Assembly (NCBI GenBank): GCA_001600175.1
Contig: BCJC01000001.1
Location: forward strand, 3,891,652-3,955,651
Source: Erythrobasidium yunnanense
Taxonomy: Eukaryota > Basidiomycota > Cystobasidiomycetes > Erythrobasidiales > Erythrobasidiaceae
Direction of reading: 5' to 3'
Length of the DNA stretch: 64,000 nucleotides
Numbering within the stretch: position 1 is the first letter of the stretch; every line of letters starts with the position of its first letter. The notes below the pieces were generated by a model. It made no database searches. It had not been told where the DNA came from and worked only from the letters and a program-made list of their open reading frames with translations. Positions 36,841 through 48,018 of this stretch are shown one piece after another. A program made the translations under genes and the position numbers.

Positions 36841-37692
36841 CTAATGAGAGTGTTCTTTGGCAGGACTGGCCAAGAAGTGCTCATACTCGGCTTCTGTTTT
36901 GAGGTTTTGCTTGACTACCGGCTCAGTAAAATACTGTTTCATTTCGGGCGAGTACCAAAGTTTTGCGCCACGCTTGAGCGACATTGGATAGCCGTTGAGG
37001 GGTCGATCTAGCGGTCTAGTCCGACCGGTAGAACGATCACGAATGCGCACGTCACTGGCCCATTCGAGGGACAACGAATCGTCGTTCGGGTTCCGGGTGC
37101 CATGAGGTAGTAGCGCGTCGAAGGCTGCGCTTAAGTGAACTTCGAGGATCGCCGTTCGTCCACCCTCCATGCATCGACATACCGAATATGAATGGGTTAT
37201 ATAAGCATGAGCAGGAGGGTGATCAGCAACCGATGTTGAGGAATCCCTGATGGACGGCCCTTTTCTTGCTTTGGCCTTCTTGTTCTTGAAGGTCTTTTCC
37301 GAGTATAAGAGCTGCTTTGGGGCACAATAGTAGACTTTGCCGTCGAGGTCAGTGCGTTCGAGCTCCTCCGGCTTCATACACTTCGGGTCGACCAGCTTGG
37401 TCGTATCTTGTTGTGGCAAACGTATGCCTAGCTTGCGTCGGCCCCATCGATCTTTGGCGTCTTTATCGACCAGGGCGCCTAGTCTGCTGAAGAGGTACCT
37501 TTCTCTACCCCCGTTGCCGATTGGTACGCGCTTGGCTCGATCTTCAGGACCGCCGTTTCGCTGGAATACGCTCGCAGTGGTCGACAACGAACAAGAGCTG
37601 CTGGAAGCAGAGCTGCTGGCTGCCACGGACGCGGAGCTTGGCCGGCGCGATGACTGCTTTGTGGACGAGACAGATGTTTTGGGTGATGTCAT
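36841..37692 (-). CDS. unknown protein, tandem paralogue 3 of 3
   Basis: Single exon starting MTSPKTSVSSTKQSSRRPSS; an in-frame ATG at 37815 is possible but unlike the other copies. Family blocks: SSSSSCSLSTTASVFQ, YLFSRLGALVDKDAKDRWG, KLGIRLPQQDTTKLVD, KVYYCAPKQLLYSEKTF, HAYITHSYSVCRCMEGGR, VHLSAAFDALLPHGTR, VRIRDRSTGRTRPL, LKRGAKLWYSPEMKQYFTE and EAEYEHFLASPAKEHSH. A TATATAG motif lies about 150 bases upstream (about 37838). The frame is intact throughout. Conserved Cys-x-Cys and YHS/THS positions may matter for the fold. No known domain is recognised. Confidence 0.7.
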   Translation of the reverse strand: MTSPKTSVSSTKQSSRRPSSASVAASSSASSSSCSLSTTASVFQRNGGPEDRAKRVPIGNGGRERYLFSRLGALVDKDAKDRWGRRKLGIRLPQQDTTKLVDPKCMKPEELERTDLDGKVYYCAPKQLLYSEKTFKNKKAKARKGPSIRDSSTSVADHPPAHAYITHSYSVCRCMEGGRTAILEVHLSAAFDALLPHGTRNPNDDSLSLEWASDVRIRDRSTGRTRPLDRPLNGYPMSLKRGAKLWYSPEMKQYFTEPVVKQNLKTEAEYEHFLASPAKEHSH

Positions 37693-38112
37693 CTTTGCTG
37701 CTTGCGGTGATGCTGAGTGTGCAAGATAAGGAGCAGAGCAGAGAGCAACAGACTGCAGATTCCGAAAGTCATCAGCGTCGAGGCGATGCTCGGCCCCTTT
37801 CGGCGAAGTAGACAAGGGATAGATTTGTCACTAAGGATCTATATAGCTTTTTTAAAGCTCGCTTGCAATCAGCAGGAAGTGGAGTGGTGGAAGAACCAGA
37901 GATGAGTGGGGAGCCTAGCGATTTGGACACGGGAGATGTAGGTTGAGACAGAGGCTGCCATCATTTAATGACAGCAGCAATCATCATGGCGTATCTTGAG
38001 TCTGACATTGTTCGACTTCGCTTCTTTGGCACATATCGACCATTTGCCAACCTTGACCACCTGAATTTTTTGGGCGATAGCTGCTCGCAAGCTTTCTGGC
38101 TGGAAGAACGAG
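37693..38112. other. divergent intergenic region
   Basis: Promoter space between paralogue 3 (minus) and the S4 gene (plus). It contains a TATATAG motif, read on the minus strand, near 37838. Confidence 0.4.
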
Positions 38113-39350
38113 ATGCCCAACAAGCTATCTACTGCTTCTGGCTATGTGCGCATGTCATGGGCGCCTGAAAACCTGTACAATCTGTACCGTTTGAGCGTCA
38201 AAGAAGCGCAACCTCAGCATCTGGCTTCGGCGCTCAGCTTTACGCGGACTGGCTTGACGCTGTATCAGCAGAAGTGGAGTAGCAAGAGACTGCTGCGAGC
38301 CTACCATGGCGACTGGATTGGCGAGAAAAGGTTCAAAAGACGATTCTTGCCTAGCTCTATACCTCCGTTGCAGCAGCAGCAACAGGCGTCTACTGCAGCT
38401 AGTCTAAACAAGGGCAAAGGAAGAACACAGGGGAAGATCCCTCTGGGAAGCCTGATGTGGAGGGAGGTGGAAGCTAGACTGGACGTCCTAGTCTTTCGGG
38501 CGTGCTTTGCGCATTCAGCATATGAAGCGCGAAGGCTTATACTACACGGTCACGTCAAACTCAACGGACAGACGGTGAGCTATACACAAAGCTGTATCTA
38601 CGCTGGACAAGCTAATTTCCTTGCTATATTCAGTGGACCGACCCAAATATTCTTCTCAAGCCCGGCGATATATTCTCTGTCGACCCAAGGGAGATGTATC
38701 TGTTACGGACATCAGATCGGCCATTCGAGACACAATCGAAGGGGAAAAGCGCGGAGAATGAGACGGAAGAAGCTGCTGAAATGACAAGTGAGACCGCCGT
38801 GTCTGCTGCAAGTGAAGAAGCAAGCACAGAAGAAGCAACGTCCACAGATGCTGAAAAGGTATCTGCGAGCGAGGATGAATCCTCAAGCGCGCCTTCAGGC
38901 TCTACGCCAGCGAAAGAAGCGAAACCCAAGGCCAATGCTTCCCCATCTAGGCGGCAGGCATCGGATGTGCCAGGCCTTCCCTTCAACCTCCCCGACTATG
39001 CCGCCCCTTTCCTCTTCGTCCCAGCCTACCTTGAAGTATCCTTCCCTACATGTTCTGCCGTCTACGTGCGATACCCTACTGCTCGACCAGGATACAGCGA
39101 GATCCCCACGCCATACGAGGCAGACGGAGAGGTGATGCGACTGGGTTGGGAGTACTACAAGGGTGTAGGACGGAGGAGACGCAATCTGTCGGATCACGGT
39201 GATGTCGAGCCGCCGAGCAAGCAGGAGAGCCTGTTTGATGACAAGGGTAGGAGGATCTGGGGCAAGACGTGGGAGGACCGTGAGATGGAGGTCAGGCGAA
39301 TGAGAGGTGTGCGAATGCAGACCGGTAAATGGACAAACCGGCCGTTGTAG
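38113..39350 (+). CDS. NAM9: mitochondrial small ribosomal subunit protein uS4m (NAM9-like)
   Basis: Mitoribosomal uS4, an early 16S-like rRNA binder that nucleates small-subunit assembly. The start gives MPNKLSTASGYVRMSWAPEN, then LYNLYRLS as in fungal Nam9. The S4 RNA-binding domain reads RLDVLVFRACFAHSAYEARR, LILHGHVKLNGQ, then after an intron (38575-38633) TDPNILLKPGDIFSVDPREM. A Glu/Ala/Ser-rich insert of about 75 residues (near 38740-38960) precedes the fungal C-terminal extension, with FLFVPAYLEVSFPTCSAVY and EYYKGVGRRRRN. Length is about 390 residues, normal for fungi. No clear mitochondrial presequence is visible, also typical of Nam9. Confidence 0.9.
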
Positions 39351-39632
39351 CTTGTCGAGAAAGAGCACACTTCCCTCCACTGTCTTGGCAAGTTCCAGCA
39401 GATCGTACATTGTTTCTTTCTCATGCTAACGCGTAGCTGCCCTGACATTTGTCATAGCATTCAAGACTCCGCCTCTGAAGCCGGCGCTCGAGTTGCGCGG
39501 GTGGTCCGACGCTTGCCACAGGTGCTTCGACGAATGAACCTGTCGGCAAATGTTGCTTTGCTTTCTAAACATTTCAGAGCTGTAAAGGCTTGACCTTGTA
39601 TCTACAAATCTACACTTTCGACACTTTCAAGC

Positions 39633-42314
39633 ATGCCTGGCGCGATTGTGAGCGAAAGTCCGGCAGAAAAGGGTTACCCGTAGAGCTGACATTGAGTGTC
39701 CAGGTTAAGAAGACCTTATACGACAAGGCAAGCATTTAAAGCAGAAGATATACCTTTGGAATACTGGCTTACTGACTGGCTTACAGGTCTGGGATTTGCA
39801 CGTCGTGAAGCAAACTGGCGAAGATGGGACGTGCATACTATACATTGACAGGCATATCGTGCACGAAGTAGGCCACTCTCATCCACAGATCGCATTGATA
39901 TGCTGACATTGCTCCCAGGTAACAAGCCCGCAAGCGTTCGAAGGCCTTACTTTGGCAGACAGGGATGTGCGCCGGAAAGACTGCACACTCGTCACTGTCG
40001 ACCACAACGTACCCACTGCTTCGAGGAAAGACTTCAAATCAGCGTCTACGTTTATCAAAGAAGCCGACAGCAGACTGCAATGCGTTACCCTGGAGGAGAA
40101 TGTTCAAAAGTTCGGATTGACCTATTTCGGCATGACGGACAAGAGACAGGGTATAGTACACGTAAGCAACATCTAAAGCATACCGCTTGTCGATCGTAAA
40201 GAGCTAATGCAGCGGACTTCAGGTCATTGGACCTGAGCAAGGCTTCACTCTGCCTGGAACGACTGTTGTTTGCGGTGATTCGCATACTGCTACACACGGA
40301 GCCTTCGGAGCTCTCGCTTTCGGTATTGGAACATCCGAAGTCGAGCATGTTCTAGCTACGCAAACGATTATTCAGAAGAAGGCGAAGAACATGCGCATCA
40401 GGGTAGATGGACAGCTTACGGAAGGAGTAACAAGCAAAGATATTATTCTTCATATCATTGGACAGATTGGTACAGCTGGAGGTACCGGATGTGCAATTGA
40501 ATACTGCGGTACTGCTATCGAAGCACTCAGCATGGAAGCGAGAATGTCCATTGTGAGTTCAGCTTGCACCTCCATAACATTTGTTCCCAGATTTATATGT
40601 ACAATTCGCAGTGCAACATGTCTATCGAGGCAGGCGCAAGAGCAGGAATGATCGCTCCCGACGACAACACCGTCAACTACCTCAAAGGACGCCCCCTTTG
40701 TCCTAAAGGCGACGAATGGGAGACAGCAGTCGCGCACTGGAGAAGTCTCGCATCCGACGAGGGCGCATACTTCGACTACTCTGTCGAGATCGATGCAAAG
40801 GATATTCAGCCAACTGTCTCGTGGGGTACAAGTCCTCAAGACGTAGTACACATTGGAGGTGTCGTTCCTGATCCTAGTGATGCACCGAATGAGGCAAGGA
40901 AACAAGGCATCAAGCGCTCTCTCGAATATATGGATCTAGTGCCCGGAACGCGAATGGAGGATATCAAAATTGACAAGGTAGATTCAGCGTCCCAGTCAGG
41001 CTTCTCCATGCTGACACCCTGATTTTAGGTCTTTATCGGTTCCTGCACAAACTCCCGAATTGAGGATCTTCGGTCAGCTGCTCGAGTCGTTGCTGGACGA
41101 AAGGTGGCTTCCAACGTCTACGCAATGGTAGTCCCAGGATCTGGACTTGTGAAGGCACAGGCAGAAAGTGAAGGAATCGACCGAATCTTCAAAGAAGCCG
41201 GCTTTGACTGGCGAGAAGCCGGATGCTCGATGTGCTTAGGCATGAACCCCGATCAGCTGAGTCCAGGCGAGCGATGTGCATCTACTTCAAACAGAAACTT
41301 CGAAGGCCGACAAGGTCCAGGAGGAAGGACGCATCTTATGTCACCTGCTATGGCCGCCGCCGCGGCTGTCGAGGGTCGCTTAGCAGATGTCAGGAAGCTG
41401 GTGCAAGGCAGAGCACATGTCGTTCCTGACCCAGTCAAGGACGAGGCCTTCGAGCAGCAGACCATGTCAGCACCGATCGCCGACTCGAACACAGATCCTG
41501 TAGAGGAGGGCACCGATGGTATTGGCGCTTCGGATGGTGCACCTGCAAATGCAGTATCAGCAGGCCGCAAGAGTCCTTCAAGTTCCGGTGGCATGCCCAA
41601 ATTCACTGTTCTGAAAGGAATAGTCGCACCGTTAGAAAAGTCAAACGTCGATACAGATGCCATTATTCCTGCTAGATTCCTCAAGACCATCAAGCGGACG
41701 GGGCTAGGGACAGCCCTCTTTTATACCTTCCGATACTCCGACAACAACAAGACAGAGCGACCAGAGTTCATCTTGAATCAAGAACCATTCCGTCAAGCGA
41801 AAGTCCTGGTAGTCACTGGACCCAACTTTGGGTGCGGTTCATCGAGAGAACACGCTCCTTGGGCTCTTTCAGACTTTGGCATCAAGTGTGTGATCGCTAC
41901 AAGCTTTGCCGACATCTTCTTCAATGTGCGTCAGTCTTTGACCCGGCGTGACTTCAAGCTGACCCGATCATGTTTCAGAATTGCTTCAAGAACGGCATGT
42001 TGCCCATTGTTCTTCCTCAAGAGCAAGTAGACATCATCGCTGCCGACTCGAAAGACGGTAGCGAGATGGAAGTCGACCTGGTCGAGAACGTTATTCGCCG
42101 CAAGAACGGCGAAACGATACCTTTCGAAGTCGAAGCTTTCAGACGGCATTGCTTGATCAATGGCTTGGACGACATTTCCCTCACTCTCGAGCATGAAGCA
42201 GATATTACCAAGTTTGAGCAAGTGCGATCAAGGAGGTATCCTTGGCTTGATGGTATTGGCTACAAGGGCAAAATCCCTATTGCTGTAGATCAACCCAAAA
42301 AGATGGAGTGGTAA
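39633..42314 (+). CDS. LEU1: 3-isopropylmalate dehydratase, single-chain (leucine biosynthesis)
   Basis: 4Fe-4S isomerase converting 2-isopropylmalate to 3-isopropylmalate. Fungi fuse the bacterial LeuC and LeuD into one chain, and both halves are here. LeuC half: [61 protein letters not shown] and [12 protein letters not shown]. The Cys of SCTN and the CxxC hold the cluster. A 60-70 residue Ala/Ser/Gly linker follows (41430-41600). LeuD half: [32 protein letters not shown], and [12 protein letters not shown] joined to [10 protein letters not shown]. Eight or so short introns are present; the one after YDK (39728-39786) begins with GC. About 780 residues, normal length. Confidence 0.96.
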
Positions 42315-42464
42315 AGACTCTCTCAAGGATGCTCCCCATGTATCTATACCTCTAGGCTCAGCAGTAGTAATGATTGGGTGTTCGCTGCAATGCAGACAGA
42401 TATTTTCACTCCGACAAGGTATACTCACCCTGACAAGCTATATTTGCGGATGTATAACAACGTA

Positions 42465-44049
42465 CTAATATCTCCGTAGATGACCGTCTTTGCCAGCAGT
42501 GTATATGCTGTCCCTGCTCGCGACTATCGAGTTACAAGCGTCAATGTTGTAGCCGGCAAGCTCGGCCATGACGCTGCACTGGGCGATGCTCAGGTCGCAA
42601 TAAAGCTCGAACGGTAGACCATCGGAGGTAGATGCTAAGATAGATGTATGGGCAGCATCGCCAGAGGATTTGAAGGCCAGAGTGGTGATGTCGGAGTCGT
42701 TCCTCTTGATGCGTGCTAAGATGGAGGGTCTCGTAGGCGTCTCCGGAGACGGCTGAAGTATATAGAGCAGGCCATTTGTAGTTCCAGCCGCCAGAACGTA
42801 ATTACCGGCATGGGAAGCTACGGCTAAAGAAGATACGCTCTTCGCATCTGGCAGTGCTATGCTGTATACCGGCCCTTCAGCACTTCGTACACCTAGATTC
42901 AACACATGCAGCCGTCCATCTTCTGTAGCGGCGAAAGCGTATTGCTTATCCAGCTCACTATCGGCAGTCTGATCTTGTGAAGCCTGTACAGCGTTGACAG
43001 CCGCTGTGACGACTTGCGTCACACGTCTGCGCCCGAGTCTCCACGTTTTCAGACACTTGCTGTCGCCAATATGCCATAGCTTGACCGTGCCATCGTTGCT
43101 TGAAGACAGGATATGACGCCCTCGACCAATGATAGCAACTGATGTTACAGCAGCTGTATGACCTGTAAGAGTGCGTGGATTGCTTCCATCTAAGGCTGAG
43201 AAGATGCGTATCGAGAGATCGGACGAAGAGGATACCACTACCTCCGAGCTTGGAAACTGCCTTTCATGCTTCAGCGTTTGCTCAAGCAGGAAGCACAAAA
43301 GACGCACGAATTGACAAGAAAGGATGTCTCCGACATGGCCACGCAGATCCACTGGGCTTGCGGTTGCTTCATTCATTTGGCTAACTTGCAAAAGGCCGTT
43401 GCGCCCGCCAATTACGGATCTCTCGCCATTGGGAGATATGTTCATACACTCGATCTGTCCGAAGAGGATACTGTGAGCTTTGGCATTGTTGGCTATCGTG
43501 ATGTTGACTTACCCCTTCCCTGAGCAGGTTCTTTCGTATCCGCTTAGGTAGATAGACTGGAGTATTTTCTACACCGAGAGACTCGCAAGAGATGTGGAAG
43601 GTGGTCTATAGTATTATAAGCTGAAGCTAACGACTCAGTGTGCCCTGGTTACGTACGCTTGAAACGCGATAAAAGTCAATGCCGTCTTGCGCTTCGAATT
43701 GTACAGCATCTTCGTCATCCAGAGAAGATGAAACGCGAACTCTTCCATGAACCGTCTTGCTCCCCTCTTTATAGACCGAGATCCAGAAAGCTTCAGACCC
43801 AACAGTACCATCCTGTGCGATGAATCAGCTTTGATGCTTGCTAAGGATACCACATTATGCAAAACAATCCTACCGCGACATCTTGGATTACTTCTTGACA
43901 ATCGTGCTGGAAGATACATCTTCCGCTCAGATAGATCCATTCTCATGTGCAAGCACTTGCAGTACCTGCACGGTAATATAAGGCAGGATCTGCAGCCGAG
44001 AAGTCGACGCTTCAGGCGATGTCGAAGCTTCAGTCGTGTCGAGATCCAT
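42465..44049 (-). CDS. WD40-repeat proteasome assembly chaperone, PAAF1/Rpn14-like
   Basis: Beta-propeller protein resembling Rpn14/PAAF1, which binds Rpt ATPases during 19S assembly. The first exon (44049) encodes MDLDTTEASTSPEASTS then LQILPYITVQ. A GTACTG..CACAG intron leads to EAFWISVYKEG, a start typical of PAAF1. Later exons give the propeller: GQIECMNISPNGERSVIGG, VVVSSSSDLSIRIFSALDG, LTGHTAAVTSVAIIGRG, ILSSSNDGTVKLW, YAFAATEDGRLHVL, NYVLAAGTTNGLLYIL and SIYTAGKDGHLRRY, stopping at 42465. WD40 proteins are hard to tell apart; the N-terminal match and the SNDGTVKLW repeat favour PAAF1. Confidence 0.75.
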
Positions 44050-44402
44050 GGCGTTCGCATAAGCGAAACACGTGCAGTCCCAAGACTGGTGAAATCCTCA
44101 GAAGCCCTGTACTTCGAAAGTGTTGGAAGGTCGCTATCTCACCATATCGCGTTTGACTAATCGACTAGATAATACAAGACCGGATAAAGCGCGAATACAA
44201 GGGTGTCTCCCGTAACTATCGTAAGCGTTATAATCGTAGCCTAATAGCCTTACTAGTATGACGATTGGCTTTGGCGTGTAGTGTCATTGCTTCATCACGC
44301 ATCGTAAAAAAAAATTGGGTATCGCGATCTCGCAGGATTAGGGTTCTCGACAGCGGGAGACAGGGTTCTCTTCCCATATCCTCTTCGCCATCTATTTCTG
44401 CA

Positions 44403-46584
44403 TCATAAGTTGTCCAAACCTGCTTCATTCGTGACTGCCCTTCCCCATGTTGAGTTACTGTCGGGACCCTTCGGCTGTCTGAGGAGGGCAGGGAGGCCAT
44501 TTGGTGCGCTAGATGCTGTGCTAACAGGACTTCCCACGGCTCTCGATTCGTTGCTCAGTTGCCCGAGGCCAGGTGGACTGAAGAGGTTGGAAGGCCGGTG
44601 AGATGCTGTGGGCGTCGATGGAATGTTGAAAGCGTGAGCGGATGGAAGTGGCTGGTTCGGTGCTGACTGAGGGAAGAAGGAAGAGATATTGCTAATATCG
44701 GGCATGTTGGTCAAATCCGCTGACCCATTGAAAGCCGAACGGCGGTTCGCAGCTCTGAGATCATAGTGCGAATGCCGCGGTGTGATGGAAGCACCGTTCC
44801 CAGCGCCCGGTAAGGCTGGAACAGGAGGTACACCAGAGGACTGAGCCGAGAATGGGTGATGCTGCTGATGTCGCAGATCTGGCATTGACTTCTTGCGCAA
44901 CGAGTTGGCGGAGAAGCTAGACATTCCGTTCGAAGGGGCAGCATGGTTGTCAGAAGGAAGAAGGTGGTGTGCTGATGCTCGGCTCCGCAACCGCTGTTGC
45001 TGTTGCTCCTGCGCGGAGCTGTTGTGGCTCTTGAAGACTACGGCATGCCTATCGTCTCCTGTGCCGACTGATTTGTGGCTAAGGCCAAGCTTCTGCGCTA
45101 CAAGATGCACTGTTCTCCTCTGCATGGTGTTGAGAGAGCGCGAGAAAGCCAACTCGTCCCGCATTGGATCATCCTTGAAAAGCAAGACTCGCGAGTAGAT
45201 TTCCAAGGTCTGCCCGTCGTTCATGTCCAATTCATAGTTTCCACCAGTGGCTGAGCGACCAGAGTTCGACGCACCACTAGAGGGTACTGTCTCGAAAGGC
45301 TGTGTCTGCTGGCTCACACCTGCTGGCAGGAAAGATGAAGGTGCTGATCCAATGGAGTTGAAGATAGATTCATGAGGGTGGATAGCCCTTCCGTAGTCTT
45401 CCCACTGATCATCCGCAACTTGTGCAGGCGGAGCTTGTTGGTAAGGGTTGCCCATCATCTGCTGTTGCAAATATACATGCTGTTGAAGAAGCCTCTCTCG
45501 CTCGATCTGCATGCTCTTCATGCGCTTGATCGCCTTGTCCCTCTCTATGCGCTCTTTCTCGCCAGCCTGTAAGACCTTCTTGTACTCCACTCGCAACTTC
45601 CTCCCTTGTATCTCGAAGCCGTTTAGCGCAGCTACACATGCATCTGTTTCTTGAGGCGTGTGAAAGTTGGCAAAGGCCAAGCCGCGGAATACTCCAGTGT
45701 CGTAATGATAGTTGAAAGCATAAGGCGGCACTAGCCCTAGCTCTTCCATGATCTGCATCAAAGACGCGCTGGGAAAAGAGAAGGGAATGTTCTTGATAAC
45801 TATAGCAGTTGGAATGACATCGTCTGCATCGCTCGCTGACGGCTGCTGTTGGTGCTGCTGGTTGTTCGGGCCTGAGCCGAAGTTGCCCTGGGTGATGCTG
45901 TTGCCGTTCTGCATCAGGTTTCGGAAGGCGTGCTGATTCATCTGATTCTGGAAACCATCGAACTGCGAACCAGGAAAGCCGGTTTGTCCTGCCAAAGCAG
46001 CTAGCGCGGCGAGGCTTTGCTGCTGTTGCTGCTGTTGATGGAATGGCTGTTGCTGCTGTTGTGCATTGTCCTGCCAGACCGAAGAATGCGAATGACTGCT
46101 TCCTGAGCTCTGTGTCCGCTGCCTACTGCCTTGTGCGCCTGCGAATGCGAACGGGTCTTGCTGCAGGAAGGACGGTTGGCTCGTAGCTGCAAAGTTGCTG
46201 GGAGGGAAAGGCGCAGAGTTTTGGCTTCCACCTTGGGACATTGCATCGCTGTGATTGTAAAGACTGCTGCCTGTCGTGCTTCCAGCTGGGAACAGGTTGT
46301 TGTCCGAAGATGTGGTCGCGGCCGACTCGTCAGAATTAGAGAAGGGAGGCGACGCTGCAGGATTAGGAGGTTGTACAGGGACTGTGAAGCGTTGCGAACG
46401 TTTCTAAAGCCTCGAACAGGTCAGTTTTCCTCGAATGTTCCATCGTGTTTATGCTGGACAAACTCACGTTTCGCAATCGCTGACCAGCATCGACAGCCAA
46501 CCCATTCTGCGTGCTACCAGCTCCCTGACTGTTCACCGACATCTGAGCAAGCTGCCCTGCCAATCTGCTCGCTCCTCCGTCCAT
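44403..46584 (-). CDS. RNA-binding protein with RRM and R3H domains (Pin4/Cip-like)
   Basis: Cytoplasmic mRNA-regulating protein of the Pin4/Cip1/Cip2 group (stress response, cell-cycle control). Exon 1 starts MDGGASRLAGQLAQMSVNSQ (46584). An intron after RLRN joins it to KRSQRFTVPVQ. A poly-Gln region follows, then one RRM: TAIVIKNIPFSFPSASLMQI, FNYHYDTGVFRGLAFANFHT and ACVAALNGFEIQGRKLRVEY. A basic coiled segment comes next (KERIERDKAIKRMKSMQIER). An R3H domain follows: LEIYSRVLLFKDD, MQRRTVHLVAQKLGLSHKS and HAVVFKS, with the R-x3-H core in RRTVH. The C-terminal third is low complexity, rich in Ser, Pro and Asn. The stop is at 44403. About 700 residues. Confidence 0.85.
46015..46065 (-). 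repeat. CAG/CAA trinucleotide repeats (poly-Gln)
   Basis: Imperfect CAG/CAA runs on the coding (minus) strand give two poly-Gln tracts (NAQQQQQPFH and HQQQQQQQSLAALA) in the RRM protein. These tend to vary in length between strains. Confidence 0.7.
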
Positions 46585-47163
46585 GCTGGATCCTGCTGGG
46601 ACCGGTGACAAATGCGAACAGGATCGCGCTTCTTCGATACCGGCGCTGTCTTCTGACTGTGCGAACAGCGACGCACCACTCTTCGTGCAGATGTCTTGCT
46701 CGCTCGTTACAATTTGAAGGTCAAAGCGGACGAGAAAACGCGAGATAGGAGCAGAAGAGAGAACAAAGCTCTTTGCTAAACCCAAGTTTCACATTCGATG
46801 CAGATACTATGATGTACACGATTAAGCATAGTGCTGATACTACTACTACCCAGTCTGGCCGCTCTGTAGACGCGCGATACCGAGGTTTATCAAGACACAA
46901 AGAACGAAGATACCGTTCTGCGGAGCGAGCGCTTTCGCGACAGAGGCTCCGTGGATTTGATGTTCTTGCCCTCTCCCTGAGAGACCGCGGTCACGCCAAA
47001 CTCCGACACGTTCGCGCATGAGCCAGCAGAGCCATGCAGAGCAGCTGATGCAAAGAGAGGTGTGACTTTATCCAGTTGAGTGATTGACATTGAAGACAGC
47101 GAAGATCGCCGGGTGCGTTTGGCATCAAATGAGAGTCTGTTGCGCTCGGCCTTCACAAAATAA
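46585..47163. other. intergenic, nothing recognised
   Basis: Promoter space of the RRM/R3H gene and the 3' flank of the next gene. No feature is seen. Confidence 0.4.
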
Positions 47164-48018
47164 TTAGTATGCTGGCTGAACACGATCTGGCGAGCAGCGC
47201 ACCATATTACCGCTCTTCCGTTTGCCAAGGGTAGGTGCGAAGAGGGTTGCTGATATGCCGAGGATCCTTCCAGTCGGTGAGAATATGTTGTTGCGAGGAG
47301 ACTGATGGTGGAACAGGCCTTCGTCAGTGGCTATACCTCTTTGCAAGCTGTTTACTAGACTTACAGAGTATCCATCAGGTGCATGGTCTGCGTTGCTGCC
47401 TTTGAGCTTCGCTTTTTTGGGTGTCGCCGATGCGAACTTGGCCTGAGACTCGCTTGTCACACTTTGCTTCCCCACTGTGGAGACTTTCGTGCCTTCTATC
47501 GGACTGCTCTCTATTCCTGTGTCTGTCTCTTTGAGCTCTTCCGCTGCTGCACAAGCTTCTTTCTCGAAGTCTTCCCGTGTCTTCTCAGCATCCAGCCTGT
47601 CCTGGAGCCATTTGTGTAGCGGTATATGATCGGAATCTATGTCACGGCTTTCGATGCTTCCGTCGCCCTGTGCAGTAATCATTTTCTGATTCTCCGCTAT
47701 TTCGCCAAAGGCGAACCCATGGCCATTGCCTTCTTTACTAAGTATAGGTAGGTATGGAGGAGGAGAAGGTCTCTTGATACTACCAATCTTCTTGAGCTGT
47801 ACAGCCAAGTTACCAAGCCCGTTTGATTGGTGGGAAGAGGGAAGACTGAAGTTGGTGATTGATGGCATAGGAGGGGAGAAAACGGTCGACCAGGCCCAGT
47901 TATCGAAGACGGCCTGCTCTTGAGGTCTTAATGGAGAATAGAGATCCTCGGGGATAGTCGTGAGAGTCAGAGTTTGGGAAGCGCTGTACGCTGGGCATAA
48001 GGGAGGCTTGGGAGGCAT
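47164..48018 (-). CDS. unrecognised protein, possibly with an in-frame intron
   Basis: Starts MPPKPPLCPAYSASQTLTLT (48018), then EQAVFDNWAWSTVFSPP, KWLQDRLDAEKTREDFEKEA and SATPKKAKLKGSNADH, ending NNIFSPTGRILGISATLFA and TLGKRKSGN. A perfect donor (GTAAGT after DGYS) and a CAG acceptor before SPRNNIFSP define an intron whose length is a multiple of three and which has no stop, so both forms are translatable. There is no known domain. The FSPTGR and SATPKK motifs look like CDK-type phosphorylation sites (S/T-P), which would suit a nuclear or cell-cycle protein. That is a guess. Confidence 0.55.
   Translation of the reverse strand: MPPKPPLCPAYSASQTLTLTTIPEDLYSPLRPQEQAVFDNWAWSTVFSPPMPSITNFSLPSSHQSNGLGNLAVQLKKIGSIKRPSPPPYLPILSKEGNGHGFAFGEIAENQKMITAQGDGSIESRDIDSDHIPLHKWLQDRLDAEKTREDFEKEACAAAEELKETDTGIESSPIEGTKVSTVGKQSVTSESQAKFASATPKKAKLKGSNADHAPDGYSVSLVNSLQRGIATDEGLFHHQSPRNNIFSPTGRILGISATLFAPTLGKRKSGNMVRCSPDRVQPAY

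Noticed and set aside
42969-43070. Possible intron inside the PAAF1-like propeller (GTGACG-type sites around VVTAAVNAV)
   Set aside because: The reading stays open and the WD40 spacing is acceptable without splicing, so no intron was called.
43635-44060. 141-codon minus-strand frame starting MRTPWISTRLKLRH
   Set aside because: It overlaps exon 1 of the PAAF1-like gene in another frame. The frame starting MDLDTTEAS splices to the family-like N-terminus instead.
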